Made by a program: the position numbers and the translations under genes
Assembly (NCBI RefSeq): GCF_028583425.1
Contig: NC_072801.1
Span: 63,007,766-63,071,765 of the forward strand
DNA from: Eublepharis macularius
Lineage: Eukaryota > Chordata > Lepidosauria > Squamata > Eublepharidae
DNA: 64,000 nucleotides
Direction: 5' to 3'
Shown: in pieces, positions 31,700 to 43,745 of the stretch
Position numbering within the stretch: position 1 is the stretch's first letter
Layout: each line of letters opens with the position of its first letter
The notes under the pieces: generated by a model
Database searches by the model: none
What the model was told of the DNA's origin: nothing
Seen by the model: only the letters and a program-made list of their open reading frames with translations

Positions 31700-34300
31700 A
31701 ACAAAGGGCAGATTAGAAACAAAGCTCCAAAGTCAGTTCTTTACAGGAAATGATGCTAAGAAGTAAAAAGCCAATCTTTCCCATTTGGAGTTGCCAGCAG
31801 GTAGCCAGTAGGAAAAGTTTTGTTATGGGGGTCAGGTCTGCCCCTAAATGCTGCAGGGAAAGGGTAGGAAAACAGACTTCTTTCTCACCCTTGCTAAGAA
31901 ATTACACCATAATGAAATAAAAATGGTAGACTGCCACTAACTGGAATATTTGGTCACATGACAATGGGTCAAACATTACTCAGCTGTCCAGTAGAGCTAA
32001 CCATTTAAAATCAATGCCAACAGCATGTTAGACCCTATAAAGTACTTATAAGTGAATCCAACTGTTTCCTAATAAAGCTTACACTCTAAATTAGGTGGGT
32101 AGGAGCCAAACAACCATACTCTACAGATTGTACAAGAAAGGAAGAGGGACGGGTTAACCAATAAATAAAATGAGGTCATGGTGGACCAGGAGAAGCTTTG
32201 CAGATGTACTGTGGCTTACCTCTTTGAGGTTCCTGCAAAGTCAGAAAGAAACACATGGTATATGACATACACAGCTCATATTTAATTGCTGGATTCCCCC
32301 CCCCCCCCATAAGTGCCAGATATTCACAACAACTAACAGTCCTTGGTCCTATAGTAAGTTCCATGAGCACTAGACAGCCTCTGTGATGGAACATACTTGC
32401 TCTTCCACTAGTACTTCCATTTGCACAAGAGCAATTGCTTTCAATGAGCCTTTGTGCAAACGTAAGTACTAAGGCAAGAGGAAGCATGATCCCTCACAGA
32501 AACTGTCTAGCGCATATGGAACTTGTTCAAAGTGTCCAAGCCAAAATGTTTATGGAAAATATCATCAAAAAGTTAAATAACCACACATCCACCTCGTTAG
32601 CTTAACTCTGGTCACCATCATGTCTATTCCAACAGAAAATTCTTGCAGGGCTGCTTTCAAAATACGCTGTAGTTACAGCTCCAACAACAGTCCAAGGGAA
32701 GGGAGTTCCAGGAAGGTGTAGCTTACTATATGAGTGGCATCATAAGGAAAACACATTGTGAGTGAATGCAGGTAAAGGCTTGCCATGGTGCAGAAGGCCA
32801 GCAACACGAGGAACTATTTAGTCAAGGAATCTCTATTTGAATAAAGGAGAATTTTACCACTGCCCTGGATTTCTGACCCAGCGTAGATGTGTTCCAAAAC
32901 ATGTTACTACATGGCTAGACACAACAAATGGACCTGTCCATGTCCACTGCTTTTAAATTACCCTGTAGTAAAACAGTCATCCTCTTAATAATGGAAGGGA
33001 TCGCAATATGATACTGAGAAGCATACAGGGACAGCATCGAAGTCATACAAGGCTATACTGGTCTGTCCCAGTATTTTTCCCCCTTCCTTCTGTCAGGAAT
33101 CTTAGGACTAATATTATAGGTTGTTCCTGTGTGGAAAGTCCTTCTCTGCAAAAGAAAACATGATATCCTTACAGAGATCACTGCAAGTGACAGACACATT
33201 TGCTTTGTTGGAAGCCATAGTCAAATGCAGTAATTATCAGAAATGTCTGTTTTTTAACTCCATGGGCACACCCTGAGAAGCTTCATTTGGGTATGGCATC
33301 CTAGTGTGTGCATACTGAATGAAACATGTGAATGAGCTATCTCACATGATGGTTATCTGTGCATGGGTTTCATGGTCTTGCAGAGATAGGATATTCTTCA
33401 CAGAAGCAGCCTAATGTGAAGTAGTCCAAAATTCCTGCCAGAATTGGGAAGAAAAACCAGGACAGTCTATAACTTCACTTTGTAAACCATTGAAGACACA
33501 GGGATTAAACGTAAAAACTATTTTGAGTGTTCAAGTTGTCTCCTCTCCTGAGGCCAATTTCAACATTCTATACCAACTCTGCTGCCACCTATAAATGCGT
33601 GCTCACACAAAGACGCCTAGTAAGAGCTTGGGGTTTCAACTATTTCCCCCCATTTTTCATGATCAAAATGCTCTTAAAGGTTGGGAAACCATAGAAAAGA
33701 TTCCCAACCTGCTCTCCACACGCTGTGACATCAATATACTGTTGTACTAAGGAACAGTGCTATTGTCGCCCATTTCTACCCTAACCTCAACTTTTGGCAA
33801 ATTGCCCTTGACTAAAAGAAAAAAGGCAGAATTTCAGAGCATAATGCCCCCAGTGGTAAAGAACAATCAATGCCCTTCTGATCTAAAGATGTGGGCAGAA
33901 CTAAATGGTAGGACAGAGGGGAGGGAGGGGTCAAGGAAACTGAGGTAATCCCTTCTACTTGTAAATTGCCTGGAGTATTTGGAGAATGGAACAATCAAAC
34001 AAACATTGCCCAGGAAAACGCTTTAAAAAAAAAACAGAAGGTGCTTTATGATATGGCAGGCAAAAGATGGCAGGCTTATGAGATAAAACAAGCTTGTGAT
34101 AGCATGCTTCAGATTTGAGGCAAGAAATAGAGATGTTGATATTTCTTTATAAAAGAATACGGAGCAAGCTAAAAAGAAGATCAGGTACCCCGCTATGAGA
34201 AAGGCAGAGCTATGAATGGCTATGTAAGTTAGAAGTTTGGGGGTGCAACCTAAATCTATATGCTATGGTTAAAGGTTTGGATACAAGAAATCGAAAGATT
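31700..34300. other. intergenic or ZNF865 intron, nothing recognised
   Basis: Unique-looking AT-rich DNA within the predicted first intron of ZNF865. No exon, known repeat or long conserved frame is visible. A poly-C run occurs near 32298-32308. Confidence 0.4.
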
Positions 34301-34307
34301 TTGGTTT

Positions 34308-34525
34308 CAGGTAGGTAGCTGCATTGGTCTGTAGTAGAATTGCAGGATTTGAGTCCAGTGGAACCTTAATGACCCACAAGATTTTCAGGCTATGAGCTTT
34401 CGAGAGTCAGAGCTACCTTCTTCAAATACAAAGAATATCTTTATATCTTTAACGGTATTTGAAAAAGGGAGCTTTGACTCAATCTCGTAGGTCTCTAGGG
34501 TGCCAGTGAACTCAAATCCGAGAGA
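34308..34525. mobile_element. Penelope-like terminal fragment, inverted pair
   Basis: Left half: 'gtagctgcattggtctg', 'gatttgagtccagtgg', 'gctttcgagagtcagagct'. Right half: 'ggagctttgactcaatctcg', 'ggtctctagggtgccagtg', 'aactcaaatcc'. The halves face each other as in the 28.2-kb copy. Confidence 0.6.
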
Positions 34526-34639
34526 TTCTGGGGAGACAGCACAACTGTGCGGTAGGATGTGCAGGTGGGCGAGGGGTGAAAATACGTAATGCATCTTTCT
34601 GGTGGTGGGGTGTGTGTGTGTCAGGATACGGACGGGCGA

Positions 34640-35280
34640 ACAAGTAGAGGCCAGTATGGGTGCATCTCCCTGACGAAAGGACGACCAGAGGGACTCCTGG
34701 GGAAGGAGGCGAAGAAGGGGGGCGACGGGGTGGGTCAAGCAGGTTTGCAGAGTGGCCAGGGGTGGGGCCAGAGAAGGGAGGGGGAGGCGGAAGTCAAAGC
34801 GGGAGGGGGGCTCGCAAGAATTCGCGTCCGCCATACGATAGGAGGGGGGGGAAGGTAATCTCTAGGGCAAGGCTGGCTCTAGGGCGGCACTCACCGGTGT
34901 GTGGCGCTGCCCCAGCCTCCTCTGCGCCCCGGGTAGGGGCTGGTCCCTGTGCAGCAGGATTGGAGTCGGGGGGACCCCCCTCGCCCTCGCCTTGCCCCCG
35001 GGATATACGGGGGGCGCCTCTGCTCCCGCTGGGGTGGGGGTAAGGGGGGCACTGTCAGGCTGCAACTCGCACAGGCCCGGCCGGAACCGGAAGCCTCCCT
35101 CCCAGGCCAGAGCCCCGCTTCCTGCCCTCCCTTCGTACCCACAACCCTCTGCGCACTGCGCCCCCACCTACCCTCAGCTTCGCTTCCCGGAGTCCTTTGC
35201 GCGTGCCCGCGGGCCCTTCGCTTTACCCACGAGGCGTCGCGGGAGTTCTGCGTGCCCCGCCTCCGACTCTGTCTCCTTGG
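34640..35280 (-). promoter_or_regulatory. CpG island, promoter and exon 1 of ZNF865
   Basis: Dense CpG island about 6.7 kb upstream of the ZNF865 coding exon. On the minus strand a strong donor, CCG|GTGAGTG, ends a non-coding exon at 34895 (exon about 34895-35200). It would splice to the acceptor at 28185. An ETS-type ACCGGAAGC box is near 35085. The island could also fire in the other direction; no plus-strand gene is evident. Confidence 0.65.
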
Positions 35281-35700
35281 TGTTGCAAGTGCAGCTCAGT
35301 GCAATGAAAAAAATGTATTAGTCCTACAGAGAGCGTTGCAACGCATTCAGGGTTGCCTATTTTGAGTGTGTGTGAGAGGGCTGTCTGCGTGGCAGAATTT
35401 CAGTAGATTAAGCTATTTTCTAGTTCCCTCTTTGGTGTGGCAGATGCAGTTCAATGCAATAAAAATAGCGCGTTAGTCCTGCACAGCAGAATGAAAAGCG
35501 TTGCAACGCATTCAGGGTTGCCTGTTTGTGAGAGAGAGGTCTGTCTGGGTGGCAGAATTTCAGTAGATTAAGCTATTTTCTAGTTCCCTCTTGGGTGTTG
35601 CAAATGTAGTTCAGTGCAATACAATGCAATAAAAATAACGCGTTCGTACGACAGCGCAGAATCAAAAGCGTTGCTACGTATTTGCATATTTTTAGGTGGA
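35276..35700. repeat. three-unit tandem repeat (about 155 bp) beside the ZNF865 promoter
   Basis: Units start near 35276, 35430 and 35590 with 'cttggtgttgcaa'-like sequence. They share 'cagtgcaat', 'gcgttgcaacgcattcaggg' and 'agattaagctattttctag'. The 12-bp palindrome GCGTTGCAACGC is perfect in units 1 (35333-35344) and 2 (35498-35509), and degraded in unit 3 (35668-35679). Confidence 0.75.
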
Positions 35701-36299
35701 TGGATGTGGCTGAGTGGCATTGCGGTGAGATGAGAGTAATGGAAAACGTTGCACTGCTGTATTTCCTCAACAGTTAAGGGCAGGGGAGTTCTGCCTGGGA
35801 AAATAATTAGGGATTAACTGGGGAGAAAATTGATGATGAGATATAAAAGGAAGAAATGTTGTTGGCGTGGCCCCAGGAGCAAAGGGTTGTGCAAATGTAT
35901 AGGACGAGATGGAGCTCTGAGACATTTTATGCTTACTGGGGGACATGAGAGTGACATATTCCTCCACATGCTATTTCATGATTTCCCCCTTTGTAAAGTT
36001 ACACTATAAACAAACTGCTACTGTGGTGCAGTGCTATTTAAACTAGCAAAGATGCAGGTTTTCGCACATGGTGTGGAACAATACATCTGTAGTGAAAGCG
36101 AAATACTCAAAGGATGTGGAGGGCCAGATTCTTCCCCCATCAGATGACTGGCAATTTTTTATTGCAGAAAGCCAATTCCACTGCTATTTGATGAGCATCT
36201 GTTCATTGGAGTACTTGCTGCCATTGACAAGTCAGTACCTTTGCCCTACATTGGGAGTCTGACCTTGAATGTGATTAACGTGTAGAATGCTAAGGGTGC

Positions 36300-36505
36300 C
36301 ATGAGTCAGGGCTGGGGCCATGGCTTAGTGCAGAAAGATCCAGGTTCAGTCACAGCTATCTACAATTAGAAAGGATCAGGATGGTACTACGTGACATGAA
36401 AGATTTGGACCCAAGAACCTGAAGAAATGTTGCTAGCCAGAGGAGACAATCACTGACCTTGATAGACTCAGTATAAGACAGTTTCATATGTTCATGAGAT
36501 CCTGA
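36300..36505 (+). mobile_element. tRNA-derived SINE, diverged
   Basis: A diverged copy with 'gccatggcttagtgcagaaagatcc' head, 'gacatgaaagatttgg' and the end 'cactgaccttgatagactcag...gtttcatatgttc'. Confidence 0.6.
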
Positions 36506-36884
36506 AAAAAAACGGTAAGAGTTCAGAGCCTTGCATCTGACATCATTTCATGATTCAATGAACATCAGATGTGCATTCAATGAAAATCATTTCCCCAGGC
36601 TCTGGATACTCACTGCACAAAATGTGGCCTCTAAAGAGCAACACAAGATCAAGGAGGGGCAAATTACAAAGAAAACTGGAATAAATCAAAGCAGAGCTGT
36701 AACTGGTGGAACTCTGCCACATAAAGCAGCAAATTTCATATTCCTTTACACAAACAGTTCAAGTTCCTGACAGAATCACACCTGCTGATTTATACTAGTC
36801 TTTGCTCATCTCCATCTTTCCCCCCTTCCCTTTTAACATTTTCAGTGTTGTAATAAGGAAAATGATTTTGTTTCTGCTGTATCT

Positions 36885-36962
36885 GAGGAAGGGAGCTCTG
36901 ACTCACAAAAACTCATACTGAATAAATGTTAAGTCTTTAAGGTATCAATGGGCTTCTGTTTT
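36885..36962 (+). mobile_element. Penelope-like terminal fragment
   Basis: Contains 'ctgaggaagggagctctgac', 'aaaactcatactgaataaat' and 'taagtctttaaggtatcaatgg', a sense PLE terminal fragment. Confidence 0.5.
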
Positions 36963-37287
36963 GAGTTATCCTGATACATGCCACTCTTGTGCTGTACACT
37001 CGAAGAAAAGAGAGAAGCAACTTTGCCTTATTAAGTACATTGAGATTCTGGCCCTAAAAGTAATTATCTGGTGTGGAATGTGGTAAGGATGCCACATACT
37101 AGAGATTCCAAAGGACCCATTAAGGGTTCAGGATTTTACATTTGATAATATTTTGTGTGTGTAGTGCACCCCATCCATAGGTGGCTAATCCCTTAACTCC
37201 TTTATATCTTTTGAACTACCTCCCTGAATTGTTACCATAATCTTTGGTAGTATTTCATGTAGGGTTGTCACTAGGCTTGGAGAAAAG

Positions 37288-37505
37288 GGTGGTGGTGGTG
37301 GTGGAGGAGGAGGAGGAGGAGAGAGCCCTCAAGTCATAGCTGACATGGCAACCCCGGTGGAGTTTCTGTGGCAAGAGACTTAAGAGAAGTGGTTTGCCAT
37401 TGCCTGGCTCTGCAACCCTAGTCTTCATTGGAGGTCTCCCATACTAACCAAGGCCGACCCTGCTTAGCTTCTGAGTTCTTACGAGATCAGGCTCACCTGG
37501 GCAAA
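37288..37505 (-). mobile_element. 5S-rRNA-derived SINE with adjoining GGT/GGA microsatellite
   Basis: The minus strand shows 'cctgatctcgtaagaactcagaagctaagcagggtc'-type 5S promoter sequence (plus-strand landmarks 'gaccctgcttagcttctgag' and 'gaggtctccc') and a body ending 'tatgacttgaggg'. A (GGT)n(GGA)n tract borders it at 37288-37321. Confidence 0.7.
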
Positions 37506-38034
37506 GAAAAGAGTTCAGTCTCTTCAATAGAGGCTTAATGTGTGGAAATGGGCAGTTGAAGCTTTTTCATGGAATGGAGGTAAATAATATCACCCCATAA
37601 ATAACAACTCATCAAGCCTCCATTAAAGGGCAGGACGTTTTTTTCTCCAGGCAGTTGGCAACCCAAAGTATCTGCCAGCTTTTTTTCTTAAAAAAACCCT
37701 GGAAGCTCTGGCTTGCTGCCATACACAGACTGACTTTTCATTGCAACAGGAAACAGGGTTTTTTAATGCATAGGAAAAAAATGTTTTTGAGCTCATGTAG
37801 AATTCTCATCTCAGAAAGACTATCTATTCACCCATCTCTATAGAAAGTAGGCAAATAATTCAAATGGCAAACATTTTTTCTACCTTTACAACCTCCTTTT
37901 CTGACAGTTGGCCATGAAGATGTAATGCTGACTTCTGCTAACATCCTGGTTGGTTAGAAACTAGAAATCAATGGGATGAGTGAACTTCAGAATAATGCTC
38001 TAGTACCTCTCATTTACTTAAACTGGCTATCTTA

Positions 38035-38745
38035 TTTCAAAGAAGCTAGAGTTTAAAAGGTGCAGAAAGAGGCAGCCAAAATGATCTGTCCCACAAGGAA
38101 AATCCAAGAATTTGGGGCTTTTTTAGTTTTTAAAAAAACTGTCAAAGGGAGATATAATTGAAGTCTATAAAACTGAGGAGAAACTGAATAAAGATTCCCC
38201 CCTTTCCCTCTAAATTGTGGTTACCGAATGAAATTGATGAAGGCAGACAAGTTTTCCTTCACACAATGCATGACCAAAGGAACAAATTCACTGCCATAAC
38301 ATGTAGCACTGGCCACAGCCTTAGGTGGCTTTGTGGAAGTATAACAAAAGCTATAAGCCACATTGGGAGGGAAGCCAGCATGGTATAGTCTGATCTCATC
38401 AGATCTCAGAAGCTAAGCAGGGTTGGTACTTGGATGAACAACCACCAAGGAAGACCGTGCAGGGGGAGGCAAACCACCTCTGCTCACTTGCCTTGAAAGC
38501 CGCTTGCTGGGATCGCCATGTGACTTGACAGCACTTTACACACACATACAAGCCACATTACTTGAATGCAACTTCTATGTTCAGAAGCAGTATATCTTTT
38601 GAACAGCAATTGCTGAGGGAAAACCACAGAAGAAGGCTGTTTCCTTCTGGCTGTTTTTGTGAGCTTCTCAGAAACATCTGATTGGCCATAGCGGGAAATG
38701 GGATAGTGGACTAGGATCCAGAAGAGCTTTTCTTGCATTTTAATT
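38035..38745 (+). mobile_element. CR1-type LINE 3' region interrupted by a 5S SINE
   Basis: CR1 ORF-end and 3' sequence ('tataaaactgaggagaaactg', 'ggaacaaattcactgcca') continues after the insertion with 'caacttctatgttcagaagc' and 'cttctcagaaacatctgattgg'. Its order matches the 2.0-kb CR1 copy. Confidence 0.65.
38355..38559 (+). mobile_element. 5S-rRNA-derived SINE inside CR1
   Basis: The body (38365-38549) contains the 5S internal promoter pattern ('tctgatctcatcagatctc', 'agaagctaagcagggttgg', 'tacttggatg') and ends 'gccatgtgacttgacagcac'. The perfect 10-bp duplication aagccacatt lies at 38355-38364 and 38550-38559. Retroposition by a LINE machinery is known for this SINE class. Confidence 0.85.
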
Positions 38746-39124
38746 ATGCATATTAATGTGCCCACATACTTCCCCTACCCAGAAACACAGACACCTGAAA
38801 GGGATTTTATTGGTTTATTTTTAGATTTGTTTTAAAATCCACCTTTTGGCACCAAAATCGGGCCCTTAAGCTATTTTACAGTATTTCATGCATAAAAATA
38901 CAGTTTTAAATACAGTACAATATTAATAAAGAAACAGACCGGAGTCTTTGGGTTTTAAAATCTGATTTGTTCTATTTCTCTTTGGGCTGTGATGGTTGAG
39001 TGAATAGATTTAGGATTACAGATGGGTCACTTCACCTGCTCCAAGATACCCGTCTGACTCTGTCCAAGAATTGTGGTTCACACAAGGCTTGATAACTGTG
39101 GTAACATCTCACATAAGTGGTTGG

Positions 39125-39310
39125 CTGAAGATTCCCAGACTTACATCTGATCTCCAAACAACGGAGGTCAGTTCACTTGAAGAAAATGGCTGCTTTGGAG
39201 AGCAGACTTTATGGCATTATACCTCACTGAGGTCCCTCCCCTCCCCAAAGCCTCTCTCCATTCACCACCTCCCAAATCTCCAGGAATTTCCCAACCTGGA
39301 ACTGGCAGAT
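39125..39310 (+). mobile_element. short non-autonomous DNA element (AGGGTTGCCA type)
   Basis: Shares 'gaaaatggctgctttggaga', 'atggcattatacc', 'ccctcccctccccaaa' and 'aatctccaggaatttccc' with the 420-812 family. Confidence 0.6.
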
Positions 39311-40839
39311 TAATATCACAAGCAGCACTTTCACATCACCATTTCAAACACAATGCCATTTAATTGTGTGAGGAACATCTAGCAGGCTGAGGTGTTTCCT
39401 TGTGAATAGATTTCTTAACAGGTAGGCCTTCAAGCCTACTGTTTCCAGTAGGAGTGTTCACCTCGGAGCAGATCTCACCTGGATAAGCAACCTACCCTGC
39501 CATTTCAAAGCAACAAATCTGCATAGAAGTCCTGTTTATAGTAGTGCCAGTGAGTAAACACTTCAGAGGCATTTATATCTCTGTAATGAGGCACTGAAAC
39601 AAAACAAAGAACACTTTCCAAGCATGAGGTGTGGTTTAATAGATGTCCCATGGAGGAAAAAAATACACAGCTGGCACAAACAAATATTTAATGGAGTATT
39701 GCACCACAACAATCCAAGAATATAAGCTTCCAGAACTCATTTTCCTTATTTCCAGAGTTTCATATCTCTTTGCCTGGGGGGAAAAAAAAGAAAAACAGAG
39801 ATGCGATAGCCTGTTTTCATTTAATCCGTCTGCAGCCTTTGCACAGCCAAGGCCTTGAGCCCCTTCTTAACAAAGATTCTGCTTGTAACAACCCAACTGT
39901 GCGCTCAAGGTGGTCTCCATGGCAACTAACAGATAACTTGGAGGTCTGGGCATACAAGGGAGCCCTGGAGGTAGTTCAAGGCAAAAGGCCAGCTCTTTTC
40001 AAATACCCTCTTCCTCCCACATGCATCTCTCGCATGCAGTTTGATGGGAAAAGGAGGCAGGGAGCTCCTTTGAGGGGAAGAGAGATAATGTTGCTGGGTG
40101 GAAATTTGCCAGTGAGGATACAACATGGCCTCAAATAAAATAGGCCGCCATGTTTTGCAATGCTTAGAACTGCTTTAATCTGTGGTGTCACTAGGGGAGA
40201 AAAATTGGACAGGGAGCAGATTTTAAAGGGAAATGCTCTGACTTGTAGAAGATAACTGTTGGAGGAGAAAATGTCAAAAGTTTGCTTGCTTATTCACCAG
40301 CGGCAACTTGAATCCATCCATCAAAGACACCTACAAAAGACCAATGTGGGGGTGGAGGGGGAGAAGGAAGAGTAATTTTTAGAGAGACATTTATCTACAC
40401 CTCCATTTCTCCCATACTACTACCTACAAAAGCATAGAGAAATGGCTGTGAAAGCCCATCCATGCGTGATGTAGTGGCAAAAACAGAATTCTTAGAATCT
40501 TGGTTTTCCTTTTAAAACACAAAGAAGTCATGATTCGAGCTTGCGTGAGTTTAGAGTTGGAGTAGGAGACTTTGTGTGCGTGGACAGCACATTGCCAATG
40601 TTATCTGCATATTGTGCTGCACATGGACATTCTCACTGACTTACACACAGGAATGCCACACATGCCTTCAAGCTTTCTGCAATCCCTCTGGTGCATTACG
40701 GTGATATGTGGAAAGCATTGCCTACAATGCAGGTAGGGTTTGTGTGTTCATAGGCCTCATTCCTACAAAAAGACTGCACAGGTCACACTAACTCATATCC
40801 TCTGCTGTTTGGAAAGGTGAGGATGCATGCACGATCACA

Positions 40840-40955
40840 TGAAATCACTGTATCAGACCTTGGGTCTATCAAGATCAGTATTGTCTACTCAGACTGGCAG
40901 CAGCTCTCCAGGGTCTTAGGCAGAGGTCTTTTATATCACCTGCTACTTGTTTTGT
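40840..40955 (-). mobile_element. tRNA-derived SINE fragment
   Basis: The plus strand reads 'agaccttgggtctatcaaga', 'tcagtattgtctactcagac' and 'tggcagcagctctccagggt', the body end of the SINE in reverse. Confidence 0.65.
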
Positions 40956-41192
40956 TTGACACTATGTGATCTTGTTGGGACCATGACCACTGAGTGAGTG
41001 CAACCAACACATTCCTCTCCATGCCACAAATCCTCCAATTTAGCATCCACTTGGGCCACTTCATTCATTCACTGCAATCCTCACAGCAGCTACTTCACGT
41101 AACAGGCCATCTATGAGCAAACCTTGCAGATACTGCACAGCCCTGCAGTTTTCTCTATGCTGCTGGAAAACCCTGGCAGGACTGCTATCTGA

Positions 41193-41426
41193 GGGCCAAA
41201 CTACAAGTGATGAATGACACAGGTTGGACACTTGTCAGCTTCCCTCAAGTTTTGATGGGAAATGTAGGCAGCTTGGCAGAATGTTGGACAAGGGACAGTT
41301 GAAAAGTCCATTGGACAGCAGCCGGAGAGCCAAGCTGCAAGACCAGGACACCTACATTTCCCATCAAAACTTGAGGGAAGCTGACAAGCGTCCAAACTGT
41401 GTCATTCATCACTTGTAGCTTGGCCC
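41193..41426. mobile_element. 234-bp palindromic MITE (Harbinger-like?)
   Basis: Terminal inverted repeats of about 75 bp begin GGGCCAAACTACAAGTGATG and end CACTTGTAGCTTGGCCC. A 3-bp TGA borders each side. Both arms contain 'cctcaagttttgatggg' or its complement. The 3-bp duplication and GGG start suggest Harbinger, at low confidence; the MITE nature is clear. Confidence 0.7.
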
Positions 41427-41429
41427 TGA

Positions 41430-43745
41430 GTCCAAGGAGAAAGCCAACTGGTGGCGGCAGATTCACTGCACATGAATGGCTTGCTATGTGAAACAGCTAC
41501 CACACAGATTCAGTTTGGAGATGCTTCCACGCTGTATGTTGTTTACATGAAAAGGACTTTAGAATAAGATCTGTGCTGAAGAACTACCAGGAAGTAGCAT
41601 ATCCAATGGATCTTTGTGGACAAAATGGGGATGCTAATCTTCATTGACAATTGTGATAATGAAAACAAGACAAAATTAGCTGTTCCAAATTAACAGAACG
41701 CAAGGACATGACCTTGTATACAGGCCCTTGCCTGTGCAACCACACAGGCAAAAGAAAAACAACTCAACAGAACATATTTATTATCTACCAAATCTATGCA
41801 AGATAGTTTTAGAATGCCAGCTCACAGGACATTCTAGCATGTGTCCCTTGGTTCTGAAGAAACCAACTGTCTTGGTACCTGAACTGTCCTGATATCAAAA
41901 GCCTAAGCATATTGGTATTCCCTTTTGCCAAACCTTTTAGCCACATACACCTCCCTCTTTGAACATCACAATACTGATTCCTGTCTGCCTGCAGCACCTG
42001 TCCTCTGCTCTGAGAGAGGCATTTTACCTTTCCTCAGGGCAGTGGCTCTCACACTTTGAGAGCCACTCTGTAAGGACAGACTGGTCAGGCTCAGGTTCCT
42101 CCTCCCCTCAAATGCCTCTAAATGGTATCTTGAACTGGGCTACGAATCAGAGCAGCAATCATTTTTTATCAACAGGGTCTGTCTGGAACAGCCATCTTTC
42201 TCAGAGCTTTGAGTACCTGAATTTAGAGAATGTTGTCCAGACTTGCACGCCCCCTCTTCTTTTTTTGCTAAGCTTTCAAGAGACATAAATAATAAAGACT
42301 GGAAGCTGACTCCTTGGTTGGCTTGACATTAGAAACCAGAAGAAATGACTTGCTTGGTTTGGGAAAGCTTGCTGTTAGAATATTTAAGAACCCTTGGGAT
42401 AGCAGCATTTTTGCACTCTGAATGTAATCCAGATTAATTGATATGGTTTCCTGCTCGACTACAAAGAGCCCTGGGGAACATAGTTCTGGGAAGAGATTAT
42501 GGTTGTCTATCAGAGAATTTTCAGCACCTTCCTAAAATAATGCATTTCCAAACTTATTTGGGAGAGGCCACGCCAGTTACCGTTGGTGGTGTAGATGTAG
42601 CTTTGGCACATCTGTCATCGTTAATTATCATGATTTTGTCTCAGGTCACATGGGGTCTTATGGAGCTGAGCAATGACCTAATATCACAATCTTGTTTTTA
42701 AAAGTATGCCAGACCAACGGCATTTGCTTGTAACTGAGCATGCTTAAGAATGATATGCCAGTTTTATCTCCACATGCTGGGAAGGAAGAACATGACAGAC
42801 TTCTGCACAGTCAGGAAGGGAACACTGCATTCACATTCTTCTCCATTTTTTATATATTTATTTCATGAATGTGTTTAGTACATGTATGTACTACCTTTCT
42901 GCCGGCTAAACACTTCTTCAGTCTTTCACTTCTTCTCAGACATGAATCCAGGTGGGCCTACTCCTCAGGAATTTGCCTCGCCCCCTTAACACTTAATGAG
43001 AGGCACACAAGAGAAGGCATACAACTCCACATAGGCCAAGCATGTTCACTCCCTTTCTGTCACATTCTAGGCACAGACATTAGCATTATGAACAACTGGG
43101 ATGTTTTTGAAAGTTAACCCCCTTTTCTAGGAAAAGTGGGGGGTGGGGAGAGCAGACCATTTCTCTTTTATATATGTTAATTCATTGAAACATATGCAAA
43201 CTGAAAACGTTCCATTGCATGGAGAATAATATTCTTTGTTTTTAAACAGGAAGGGGGTAAATAATCTTACACATGTCCACCGTGTATCAAAGTTTTGTTG
43301 GGAACAATTGTGGGGGGGAACCCACCCCTCACAGCACTCATTCTTCTCAGAAAATTGCAACATACTTAGAGAGCAAAATCCCCAATTGCTCTTGCTCCAC
43401 CCTGTTACAGAATTTAATGTCAGATGCAGTTCCTCCAATCCCTGAATAGCTCTGGGATGTCATGATACAACTGTTGGAAGGAAGAGTGCTCCCATGATCC
43501 TCTAACCACCAGCAGCATTCTCCAGTCCATCATGATGCCCCGCCATTTTGCTAACCACTGGAATGTCAAGGTCCTCAACGTTCTAAATCAGTTCTAGGAA
43601 GGGGCTCCATCCTCAGTCTTCTGTCTTCCTTTGAGAGACATCTTGGAAGGGGCAATTCAAGAGACTTAAGCCCCTACAGAGAATTGCAGGATAGAGTTCA
43701 TTTCCCAGGCTTGCTTCATCACTGGTCCCCCCAGCATTTGCATAT
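41430..43745 (-). other. ZNF524 3' UTR and unannotated sequence
   Basis: No repeat or exon was recognised in most of this block. The part next to 43.7 kb must include the ZNF524 3' UTR. A minus-strand AATAAA (plus TTTATT) near 42858 is one possible end. Confidence 0.3.

Noticed and set aside
38380-38450. 5S rRNA gene
   Set aside because: Only the internal promoter region is present and it is fused to a SINE body within a target duplication.
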